DNA of 64,000 bases from Pisolithus tinctorius (taxonomy: Eukaryota > Basidiomycota > Agaricomycetes > Boletales > Pisolithaceae): NCBI GenBank assembly GCA_024663395.1, contig JANFAH010000012.1:1550001-1614000 (forward strand). Reading direction: 5' to 3'. The translations under genes were made by a program, and so were the position numbers. The notes under the pieces are model-generated. The model searched no databases. It saw only the letters and a list, made by a program, of their open reading frames with translations, and was not told where the DNA came from. Positions 36,537-47,281 of the stretch are shown here, one piece after another. Within the stretch, counting starts at the first letter, position 1, and every line of letters starts with the position of its first letter.

Positions 36537-37179
36537 TCTAGTCTTGTTGCCTGTTGTGGTACCTTGCTCGAAACTCATCGCAAAAAAAACGTCTACCAGT
36601 CGAGACATCGGGCAGAAATACAACCAACTACATTTTGGGTGTAGACCCATCGAGTCAAATCACGCACAGAATAATCCCGTTTCCGCTGTGCGTTAATGTG
36701 TTGCTGAGAGAATGTCGATCTCGGGCCGCAATGATGCCCAAATATCGACATGTTCCATATGCGTGCGATGATGTTCGCACCTGACATGAAACCGGAGCTC
36801 ATTCAGTGGTTCATCTCCCTATGCTTGCAGCCCTGCGTGATGTGAGTGTTCAAGGCGCCACATCAATAATATTCTTAAGGAACAGGCTCCGTGGACCTAA
36901 ATCGTATTCAAGGAGTTGCATCAAATGCAGGGGACACAAGAGGTCCTAGGTTTCAGCAGCCAAAGTGGGGTTGATGGACCGTCCAATCCACACTTGGGGC
37001 ACTGCAAAAATGACACGCAGTGTATCTGCTAGGTAATGATTGTGCGGATATACTAAACTAGAAAAGCGACATTGGCCAGGACCCACAAAGGAATGCTTGA
37101 ACCCTAAACACATGTGGGCGTGAACCTACGAGCGCGTATCAAACCTTTGCGAGCGCGTGCTTATTTTCCCAGGCTTTCT
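36537..37179. other. Intergenic, nothing recognised
   Basis: No exon chain or repeat was seen between the duplication end and the thioesterase relic. Confidence 0.4.
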
Positions 37180-37500
37180 GCGCTCTTAGGGGGAACATCA
37201 GTATCGAGTTTTCCAACAAAGCATCCCTCTATCACCACGCATCAAGAAACCGTCACCCTGAACGTACCTAAGTTTTGTATGCAAGCCTGCGGGCTCAGTT
37301 GTACTCCCCGGAACACGCGGCGACACGCCACAGACAGTGCTTGAAGGGCGGCACAGATTCGGCGCCTCTCGGGTCATGGGTGGCCGTAATCTGACGTTCA
37401 CCCACCTCGTAAAGCCCTCCTTCCTCCGGATCACTGTTTGTGCGTGCCTTGCGCTTGTAGGCGTTTCTGCGGAACGATGGCGCCCCCTGATTCTGGATGT
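37180..37500 (-). pseudogene. Relic of ACOT9-type thioesterase
   Basis: On the minus strand this aligns by eye with exons 3-4 of the thioesterase at 14.2-16.2 kb. CTTCAAGCACTGTC near 37340 matches the AALQALSR coding region. A TTGTTGGAAAA...CTGATGTTCCCC segment near 37.19-37.21 kb matches LLEKTMLMFPQ. A FRRNAYKRKAR reading matches CRNARTHKAHP. The frame is broken and the splice sites are lost. It lies upstream of amine oxidase 3, as the intact thioesterase lies upstream of amine oxidase 1, so both loci descend from one thioesterase-oxidase pair. Confidence 0.65.
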
Positions 37501-37866
37501 GCATTGATCTGTTGCATAGAGGTCCTTCGGATCGGAGCACGTCCTCTCGATGTTCACACAACACTAGCGGTAGACCAAAAGCCCGCCTCGCGAAGAATGT
37601 CTCGCCTGGACGCGATGCATCATGCAGGTATGGACAGCCAATCGAACTCACTAATATGATCAAACCACATTCCAGCTTGCTTGATGACACTGGTGGATTA
37701 GAGAGTACGTGTTGGAAGGGCCTACTTACGACGACGACGACATGCTACTCCGCCTCAGGGCCCGCTCTAAGTACTTGACCCCGCACTGCGACCAGAGCGT
37801 CGCACGACCCCACCCCCACTCGTCAAAAGTTTGTCCGGAGATTAAATCATTGGTTCCGTCGTGCGC

Positions 37867-38295
37867 TTAATTACCCTTTGCCAAGTATGCTTCGTACTGT
37901 TTCGGGGTGAAGGTTTTCTGACGCGGAGAAGTCTGACCAAGCAAGATGAGACGTCTGCAGCAGCCTCACCTGGGAAAATGCGTGCATCTGGGAGATCTGT
38001 TCTTTTAAAGCCTCGTTCACTGGGAGAGAAAGGGTGAGGCCACAACAGCAGCGTCGAGAGTGCAGTCCACAAACCCATTCTATGTTTCGCGAGGCTAAGT
38101 TTGCCTTCAAAATCCTGCAAGGCGGGCGCTTCATGAGCCTCGTCTAAACGAACGGAGCGATGACACACGTACTTCGCTCACGAGCACGATGGCATAATTT
38201 GCACCGCAGCCGCTCGACTGGTCTTCGATTTCTAGATGCGACACTCGGAACGAATCATGGATGGCTTTTTCCAAATCTTCGCGGGTCGTAGGCAT
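37867..38295 (-). CDS. BOL2: BolA2/Fra2-like protein
   Basis: Four exons were assembled with frame kept: 38295-38173, 38114-38075, 38019-37970 and 37917-37867, ending in TAA, for about 86 residues. The product starts MPTTREDLEKAI and carries HLEIEDQSSGCGANYAIVLV, FEGKLSLAKHRMVNEAL and MHAFSQKTFTPKQY. The conserved Cys in the SSGCG loop and the HAF histidine are the iron-sulfur ligands known in BolA2 proteins that pair with monothiol glutaredoxins. In yeast, Fra2/Bol2 with Grx3/4 signals iron status to the nucleus. The paralogue type (cytosolic rather than mitochondrial) is inferred from the absence of a leader. No lesion was seen. Confidence 0.88.
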
Positions 38296-39080
38296 AACGA
38301 AGTGTTTCCTGTTGGTGGGATAGTGGAATCTGATAAGATGGTGGGCAGTGTAATGATGGCACGGCATCTCCCGATACAGTAGTCAGACTAGTTCAGCCTA
38401 TGACAATATCCGGAGTTCAAACGGTGTTGGTTGGTGCGCGCTCATACTAGCAATTACAGTACAAGTGGCGCGGGAGCGGGTGGCCATTTCAACGAGAGTT
38501 GATTCCTTGTAAACGGGCGTCCGCACTTCCCAGCGCTGTCGTTAACGAGTAAGATTTCTCAAGGTTGGTGGAGCTTCTGGGAAAAAACCCGCCCATGTCA
38601 TTTCCATCAAGACCTACGCGACTTTAGGACGGGTCACGTCAGTCGTTCAGGTTTCCCAGAGCAGCTGCACTGTTTTTGAGGCCAGGTTCTTGGTGGCACT
38701 GCCCAACCACAGCCAATCGACAGATTGAATCGGGTTGTACGGGTGACATGCCATCGCCTGCCCAAGCCTCAAACATACAGCACTGATCAGCGGCTGTTGA
38801 ACACCCCGAGGCATTATCGCTGTCCATACGGCGCGCGGAGCCATCTCCCGGCGGCCCTTATGTAGACTACGATGGCCGGCCATCATGCAATATATTCAGG
38901 CTGATCAAGCATTCCGAGTTGATATCATGAGGTACTGCCAGGTATGAATTTGTATGTGGCGACCCGCACAACACCCGCGATTAGCAGGCGAATAGCCTGG
39001 GAGCCAGTTCCGGGACACCTGTTAAACTTCGCGTAATGGTCGCAGTTGAATTAAGTCGGTTCTACATCGCTTCCAGGACT
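38296..39080. other. Intergenic between BolA2-like gene and amine oxidase 3
   Basis: The two genes diverge, so both promoters should be here. No other gene was seen. Confidence 0.4.
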
Positions 39081-39087
39081 TATAAAA
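39081..39087 (+). promoter_or_regulatory. TATA box of amine oxidase copy 3
   Basis: TATAAAA 74 bp upstream of the ATG, in the ACTTATAAAATGG context that parallels copies 1 and 2. Confidence 0.6.
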
Positions 39088-39154
39088 TGGCCAACACAAA
39101 AAAGAATCCTGCGCGCTGCTCTGTCACAATCTTTTCACTGATCCCTCTCTTCCC

Positions 39155-41182
39155 ATGTCTCTAATCAGGGTCTCTGTTGGGACCGTGCTGCTCAGCCTCC
39201 TGGCTGGCGCGGCCGCTCAAGGTATCACCGCTTCTCAAAGTTTGGCCAACTTCACCCAAGCCGGTGTTGCCCCGAATAACACCAAGGTGCTCATCCTTGG
39301 TGGTGGTATGGCCGGTATCATCGCAGCCCGTACTCTCCATGAGCAAGGCATCGACGACTTCGTGGTTGTGGACGCCAAAACAGAATTCGGCGGACGCATG
39401 ATTCAAAAGCCCTTCGGTGTTACGGGTAGACAAATCGTCGTCGAGATGGGTCCGAGCTGGATTCAGGGAACTCAGGATGGTGATGGAAATGCTAATCCAG
39501 TTTGGGAGTTGGCACAGAAACACAATTTGAGTGTGGTGGAGAGCGACCTGTACGGGAGCGTATGTGCGTTTGTAGTTTACACTACGTCTTTGCGGTCACA
39601 CTCATCCCGTCGTAGCCTTCTTCGATTACACTGGACCCAGTAACTACTCGGACACCTTCACAGCGTCGATAGACGCGTTCACCAACGCTACAGTGGTTGC
39701 AGGTACGCCAGGGAATTTCAGTGGCTATTTAATCTTTCTAAGGTTTATGAAATAGGGCAGCGATTGCACGAGAACAAGGTTGATATGGATCTCCGGTCAG
39801 CTTACAGTTACTTGGGCATGGCTCCCACGACCCCACAAGAGGAGGCTTGCCAGTACTACCAGGTTGATTTCGTAGGTATCCTTCATATTCGGTAGGAGTG
39901 CGGCCTTACCTTGTTTCAGGAATGCAAGTTTTGTTTCCCCCCTTACATTGTCACTTTTAAACTGATCCGCTCTCTCCGCACCGGAATTTAGATGCGCAGG
40001 TAAGACGGGTTTCCTTCACTGCCACTGGACGACGCCATTGACCCATTTTTGTAGTCCCCTTCACAAACATCGTGGTTGGCCTCTGCATGGGTGAGCACAT
40101 GTGTAGCGTTTTACGTGGCTGCGATGTCCCTGATTCATTATAGAAACACAATTTCACCTACGTTCCTGAGGCCGGAGGTTATTCGGACGTGCACATGATG
40201 TCTATCGACCCGCGTGGTATTGCATGGATCGTTCAAGCGGAGGCTGTCGATTTTCTTAAGACAAACCAGATCCTCTACAACCAGACCGTAACGTCCATCC
40301 ACTACGACCAGAACGGGGTGACCGTTCTGACAGCAGGCGGATACAACCTTACCGCGGAACATGCGCTGGTTACGTTCAGTGTTGGTGTGCTGCAAAACAC
40401 CGACGTTGTTTTCCAACCTACTCTTCCCGACTGGAAACGAGAGGCTATCAACAGCATAGAAATGGTAAGAATTGACCTGCTGATCAAATGCCGTATTCCC
40501 TAACGCGAAGGCAGGCGGGGTACAACAAGATCTTCCTGCAGTTCAACGACACTTTTTGGTTCGATACGGAGATGGGACTCTATGCGGACCTGCAACGAGG
40601 AAGATTCCCGGTATGGCAAAGCTTAGACCATCCCGACTTCTTCCCTGGTTCGGGAGTCATTTCTGTTACTGTGACGGTAAGTGAACGTCGACTGTGCCAT
40701 AAATTTCCTCTACTCAACGAGGTTTCAGGGTGACCAGTCGCCCTACGTTGAGCAAATGAACACCACGCAGCTCCAGAACGAGGTCATGGAGGTTCTTCGC
40801 ACAATGTACCCCGATGCCCCCGATCCGGTCGATATCCACATCCCTACCTGGGGCACCAATGCCCTGTATCGCGGCGCATACTCCAACTGGGGGGCGTCTT
40901 TCGTACCTGGACACGTAGAAAACTTGGGGGCCAACGTGGATAATCACCTCTGGTTCGCGGGTGAGGCTACCAGTCTCAAGTACTTCGGTTAGTCCACGTC
41001 TTCTATTTACCTAAGAGCTGCAACTTACTTGATGGGGTTGTATAGGCTTCTTGCAAGGTGCCTACCTTGAGGGCCAGAGAGTTGGAAAAGAAATTGCTGA
41101 TTGTATCTACCACGGAAGCTGTTCGGTAGCTCATGAGGCCACGATTACAAACGCCCAGCCTTACCCAAACAGTTTGCAGTAG
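39155..41182 (+). CDS. Secreted FAD amine (polyamine-type) oxidase, copy 3
   Basis: Signal peptide MSLIRVSVGTVLLSLLAGAA, then VLILGGGMAGIIAARTL and EFGGRM. The exon chain continues through FFDYTGPSNYSDTF, GQRLHENKVDMDLRSAY, EYAQ microexons (39920-39923 and 39992-39999), SPSQTSWLASAW, KHNFTYVPEAGGYSDVHM, AEAVDFLKTNQ, WKREAINSIEMV, FWFDTEMGLYADLQRGRFP, HLWFAGEATSLKYFG and GFLQGAYLEGQ to a TAG at 41180-41182. It is the most diverged of the three copies and has a different, longer C-terminal tail (NAQPYPNSLQ). It lies outside the copy A/B segmental duplication, so the split from it is older. No lesion was seen. Likely an extracellular amine oxidase producing H2O2. Confidence 0.88.
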
Positions 41183-41840
41183 AGTAGCCGTAGTCACGGA
41201 CCACATTCCTTTTCCCTGTCATTCGTTAGCACAGCTATGATCTAGACTTATCAGATAAAACATTTAGTCGATTTGCTCATTCTTTTTTCATTCTTCAGGA
41301 ACTTCGAGTGCATATGTATATCCATTACCCTGTTAGCGCTTCGGCGTCTGCATTGTGCGACGCCTGTGGAATCTGCGTTGATCACAATTTAGTTAGGATC
41401 CTTGGGTTGCTGGTAGGTGCCACTTGGTATGTGCTTACAGCCAGGTATATCCCCCATCGTGATCAACAAGAGCTGTGCAAACGGTGATCCGTATCTTATC
41501 TTTTCTCTCAGTGATTGGTTCTCACCGTCAGGGCGATATAACAGTAAGATGGACATATCGGACTGGAGGAATTGCCTCCGCCTGGCACCTGCCAAAGTAC
41601 ACATATCGACCTTATAAAAGTACCAGGCAGTGCGTATCTGAGGCGCTGCTCGCCCTTTCCCAACCGTAACCTGGTGTTACCGGGTCACCTCTCGGTCTCC
41701 CCCTCAGTCGCTCCCTTAGAAAGGGCTGCCTTGTTTTCTTTCATTCTTTTAGATATCCAGCTGGCTGGATTTTCACGACTGGTTCGTAGTTTTGGCGCCC
41801 CCGCAGAGCAACAGAATTGCTTCACAAGCACGAAGTCGAT
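41183..41840. other. Intergenic with a TATA-like site
   Basis: TATAAAA at 41613-41619, 222 bp upstream of the next ATG, is a candidate promoter for the membrane protein gene. No gene was seen. Confidence 0.4.
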
Positions 41841-44416
41841 ATGACATGGCTGTCCAGAGATGTTTTCAACGCGTCCTTTCTATCCGCGTTGTGGAAACGG
41901 GTATGTCTTTTTTGATTGTTCTCCTTGTGGAAGCGTCAAAACTGAGCCCGTGGATATCTTCTGTCGCATCGTACAGCACACCCGCGCAACCACATGCCGT
42001 GTCACTCTGTGTTTCTTTTTCCTGGCACTCGCAACATGCGTCACGCAATCGACGTTGCTAGGCTTGTCAGTCAGTGTCAGTGCTCAAGGGAGGAAGCTCG
42101 TATCGGACATCATTGACGCCGCTGGCGTACAGAGGGGATTTACGGTCGTGCATGGTGACGTGATTGAGATATGCTACGGAATCCCAAGTCTTCGCGGCAC
42201 ATCCTGCGATGTCGTGTATAATGGAACGGCAAGCAACAATCAAGGTGAGGTTAACTATTGTATATGTCGTGGCATGCGTATTCCCTCGTGACAAGTTCGC
42301 TAATCGTGACATTGGGCATTGTATGCGTAGTTACCACCGATGCTGCAGGGCTTGCTAGTCGGGACGTGTCCATAAACCCCCTCGTTGATAGTGCAGGCAC
42401 GACACAAGGAGTGGTCGTGTCTAATCCGGGTTCTTCGACGACTCTCAGCCTCCAGTGTGTCGAATCTCTTACCTGGTTGGAAACTTTGTCAGTTTGCTCC
42501 TGTGCCCACTACTGTATCACTTGGAGCTGACGCCGGTCTTTTTCATTACCATAGCCTCCGCGATGCCAAGAGTGAAGACATCATCCACATCGCTTTCCAG
42601 TGTTGGCTGTTCTCAAACTCCCTGGTGTCTGTGCGTGTTACCCTTTTGTATTCGTGCCTTTTCCTCTCGTTACTTAGGAATTTCGTATCAGTTGATCACG
42701 GAATCGATTCCACATCTGTACGTGTAGACGATTCAGAAAAACCGAGGTGAATTCTCAACTTTCTTTTCGCAGAGTCGTCGTTCTAGCTAGTCACGGTGCC
42801 AATACTGCGTGGTCTATTTTCCGCCTCTACAGTGAACGAGCTGCGGAGAAAACGTATACCGATATCGTTAATGGAGCGTGCGATGGCGTAGATGTTCTTG
42901 GTGGCTGGCCAAGCAATGTCATCCGCTATGCTGTAAGTCGACTTCCTTCCTTAGACTTGACCCTCAGTGGATATCTCCACTCACCTTACTCGTCGTCCCC
43001 AGATCCTCGGGATCCACGGCAGTGTCTTTTTATGTACGATCTTCCTTGTTTACCAGTTGGTGAAGGTGGGAACTCGCCCGGACTCGTATTGGCCACATAT
43101 CACTGACCACGAGTTTCCATGTAGATCTACGGAAAAGAGATGTTCAGTAGTGTTGGTTCGTCACCCGCAGTCACCCGTGTCTTGAAGGTCCGTCCATTTA
43201 CAAAATCGCCATGAACATATGTGGGATTTACTTGACTCATCACGCACAGCTCCTACATTGGCTGACAGTATTCCTTCAATTCGCCTCGTTTTACGTTGTC
43301 GCTTCTGCTGCGGCCTGGTTCGACAAGCGCAAGACTGGCATTGTTTCTCCCTACTCGCACAGCACATTGTTCGATGTGGCCTTCGTTGTTGTTTCTGCTG
43401 TACGTATCTGTCTTCTTTTATTAGTATGGCTTGTTGCTGATCAGCGGCTGGGTACTATAGATCATTCTTCCATGGTGGCTTTTGGTACGTATAACGACAT
43501 TTGCTTCGCGTCCGTTCAACAGTTCACCGCTATCTTATGCAGGGTTTACGTTCGATCCGGCTCGAACAGAGAAGCTGGTTCTCGGTCTTTTCTCTTCTTA
43601 GCGTTGTCCTGCTCGTATTCTCCGCTCTCTTGTTCACCAGCGCGCTGTACCGCTACGAGATTGGAGCGTGGGCGTTTTTGGGTTCCCTTTCGATAATAGC
43701 TGGCCTCCTACTCATTGTTTCCTGCATTCTGGCTTTGGTGTGTAGGGTGCATTTCGGGCTTGGGCTCAAACAATTTCGTGAGTGTCATACTTCTTCCCGC
43801 CTTATCTATTTACCTACTAGCGGTGGCGGGGTACTGATGACATCCTTCTTTCTAAAAAAAATCCCCGTTCGATGGGAACACTTCAGTCATCGTGCAAGCT
43901 GAGCTGCGGAAGTCAGGATTCACCCAGGACAGGTTCGTCCTGGATCCAAGCAGGGTTACTGTCACCATCACCAGTACCACAACAACAACCGCCTTTCCGG
44001 AAAAAGTTAGGGTTCTCTGCGGTAGCGTCGGACGACCCTTCTCATCTACGTTCTTGCAGCACGACAAGCGGGAATCTGATTCCTCGTCAGAACGTTCCAG
44101 GCGCTCCGTACATTCTGAAACGTTTGCGACGTGGCTAGCAGCCACTGAAAAGTATGGACCGTCCGATGAGGAGAAGAATGGGTTGTCGGAAAAGTCGTGT
44201 GGTTATCCACATTGGCCGCCTGGGTTGGGACATGTGGCACCCTCCATCGTGGAACATGTTCTTCGTCGTGCCTCGCACTCCTCGTCGGAGGGAATAGATC
44301 CGGAATTTGGAGATGACGAGAGGGAACACTCGGGTGTAGCGAGGGCACTGGTACGGGACACAGAGCTGCCGAACGAGGCACACAGGAGTGAACCTGCGTT
44401 CAAGGCCAAGTTGTGA
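41841..44416 (+). CDS. Multi-pass membrane protein of a mushroom-expanded family
   Basis: The probable start is the ATG at 41841 (MTWLSRDVFNASFLSALWKR, then a GTATGT donor). Later coding parts include CFFFLALATCVTQSTLLGLS, VQRGFTVVHGDVIEICYG, ISYQLITESIPHLY, GANTAWSIFRLYSERAAEKT, GSVFLCTIFLVYQL, LLHWLTVFLQFASFYVVASA, SVFSLLSVVLLVFSALLF and LLIVSCILALVCRVHFGLG. These give at least five transmembrane helices. They are followed by a long Ser/Arg-rich cytosolic tail ending at 44416. I have met this architecture (an N-terminal extracellular part, TM bundle, FGxGL motif and soluble tail) in many Agaricomycete predictions without a function. Several internal junctions were inferred rather than proved. 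Confidence 0.6.
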
Positions 44417-47281
44417 GGAATACGAGAGAAGTTGTGCATGTGAACGTGTCCCGCGTCGCCGTAGGCCTGAGCAAAATTGTACACCAGCGTGAGGGAAGGA
44501 TACTGATGGCACATGGAACTCGAGTTATCCAAGAAGTCTACAATCTTTCAAGTTGATTCTCTGACCAAGTCCAAAGCGATACAAGACTGATACAAAATCG
44601 TACCTTTCCACTGAGACTGACAGTGCATCCGTGAACGGCCGGCCCCGCATACTTACAATTGCGTCAGTGCGCCGTAGGATACTTCGTAAACCACCCTTGT
44701 GATAGGCCGACCAAAGCCAAAGGCTTGTTCCACAAACACGATGCGTCCCTCTGGGATCTACATGGAAAGTGGTACGATAGGCTGATTCAGAGATAAAGTG
44801 GGCCCCCATGCTCGTCTGCTGTTCACCCGCACCCGCACCTTCTGATCAGCGTGTCTGTCTCCATCCGCCTTGATGATGCCTTTGACACATATATAAGCGA
44901 ACAAGTCCCTTGAACCCGTTTTCTGCGAGGAAGCCCGTGAAACACCCAAAATTTCTGGGTCCCATGTACGTGTCTCATTCGGCGCAGTATCGCCAGTCAA
45001 GAGGCACCCCGAGTTCGCCAAAATGCTTCACGTCGCTGGCAATAGCCGGTCCTCTCACCAGAATCGAGACTTCGCTTAGTACCTGGGCCATTGACTACGA
45101 AAGATTCTAACTTCTTACCATTTCTGTTTTATCTCCGCTCACTGGCCAATCATAAACCCACACAGAGTCAGCTGGCCGAAATAGCGAATTTGCATACCGC
45201 GTTCATGTTCCCATATCACGGACTGGCTATGAATGCCTTTTGTGAAGGAATTCTTTGTTGTTTTCTCTGTAGGTATTACCTGGAGCATAACAACAAAGGG
45301 TTCCCTCATTATGGATCCGAGGGGGGAACTCCCGGGTACAATGGGCCGCAGGTATTTCCGGGGTATAAACAATCTGCCCTTGAACCTCATCACGAGACGC
45401 AAGGGCAAATTGTCAATGGGACATCGCAACCACCGACATGGCACAACATCATAGGCTAAGGCCAACTGCTGTAATGTGAAATGCACGCACCATCATCACC
45501 AGGACCTCCGTGTATATGGCCTGTTGAACGAGGTGAACTATCAAAGATGCATCGTCGTTGTTTTCAAACCTGCGATACGTTCCACTTATGCGTTTCCGGC
45601 CATCAACGTGTCTCTCGCTACTTCTAGGGATGCCTTGTCCGTTCTTGAGTTTGCTCATGGCTCGGCTCGTTTATGGTACAGTTACGCTTTAATCGTTCTA
45701 CCGCAGGCGAGTCAATTCGTCAAGCTTACATCTGGAGCTCACCTCCCACGCTCGCAGGTACTTTCCAGCGAGTATCAATACGAAATTGCTTGAACAGAAC
45801 AGAGAGCAAATCGAATGGAGACGGTGGGAATATAGGCATCCAGAACCACATTGTCGGAGTGCAGAAGCAGGTGAGACATAGGCTACACACATACGTTGCA
45901 AGGGAGAATTCGATGGTGTGCCTTACTACTGGTTTTCATCGGACCAGTGAGCTGTGGTCACGCACAGTGGGCAGTCGGAAGAATTGTCATGCTGGTGAGT
46001 TCCCCGTGTCTTGTTTTCCTACTCGCTTCAACATTCCGAATCAGACAATGCGACTGCCGGCCGGACGCTCATCCAGTATTATAGGTGGCGCCTTGATATC
46101 CTCTTGAAAGGCCGGTGTGACATACGTCAAGCGCGAAATCTAGCACAGGGAAGCATGGCAGCAACTGACCCAAATACGAACCATGGGTCTATCCCCGAGC
46201 GTTCAGATAGTGAACGCTCCCTCGACGACTCCCTGTCTCTCGAGATGCCCTCAGAATCAGACATACATATTCAGCAGAAAAAATCAACCTTCACGCTGTA
46301 ATTCATACAAGCGAGAAGGGCAGGCTTCATAAAGGTCGCCCGCTAGAGGGGAAAAACGAAGATGGACTAGGGATGCATTACGACTCGTACCTTGAAGTTG
46401 TCATAGGTTGGCGCTGAAGAAGCCTTGACGACGTGGGCCAATCAGCGTTCACACCTGCTACCAGCCAAGGGCGTTCAGTACTATTGTGCACCCAAAACTC
46501 GACGCTGCCGACGGCGATTCACTATATCCCCTAAACCACCTTACCTGCAGGTCAGTCTACCATCGATTTTCCAGGAGAGGAACCATACTACTCAAAGTGC
46601 TTCCCCTACGACAACACCAACAACCGCTTTTACCCTCTATGTACAAGACTAACGGATTTATGGATAGCATAATCCACCGCCGGCAGGGGGCAGAGTCGTC
46701 CGAGTGCGCCGAGGGCAACTAGTACGTTGCCAACAGGCACAGCCTGTCAAATTGAGGCTGGAGGTGGTGGTCAAAGCGGAGACACCCGAGCCTCCGGTGC
46801 AGACTAGGCGTGGTCTGAGCGGGTTGCTGAGGAGATGGTGGGGACGGAAGCAACGATGACGTTTACGATGATGAGTAAGGTGTTTGGATGTGTTTGGCGG
46901 AAGGATATGCCTAAACTGAGAGACGAGGACTTTACAAGGGCTTCGCCTCAGCTATTGTTATCATTCGCCGTTGTCGGTTTCGATTTTGATCACTTTCACC
47001 GTCGGTCTGGTAGCAGTAAGTCTTTATCGCTACCTATGTCCCGCATGGCATGCACGCAGCAGAATCCCTTAATATGTGGTGATATGAGCAGTGCGGATAG
47101 CAATCATCTTCCCATTTCGAATCGATACAAGTTGACGCAACGCAGTAGAATGCGAGGGAACATATAGTGTTGTGAGTAAATGTATTCTAGCATGAACGGT
47201 AATCTGGGTATACCCGTCGCGTTACAAGAATTATCTAAGAAACGAAGAAGAGCACACCAAGGCTGATTACAACGCGAAAAT
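44417..47281. other. Unresolved interval with scattered coding-like pieces
   Basis: On the plus strand, a reading near 45.9-46.3 kb (RWCALLLVFIGPVSCG, then a splice-like join to DNATAGRTLIQYYRWRLD, ending KSTFTL at about 46301) has coding character with one hydrophobic helix. On the minus strand, pieces near 45.6 kb (RRFENNDDASLIVHLV), 45.3 kb (RCPIDNLPLRLVMRFKG) and 44.6-45.0 kb also look partly coding. I could not chain any of these into a supported gene or recognise a family. Confidence 0.3.

Noticed and set aside
14199..41182. A secondary-metabolite gene cluster (permease, thioesterase, oxidases)
   Set aside because: No core synthase, terpene cyclase, P450 or cluster regulator was found; the oxidases are explained by duplication.
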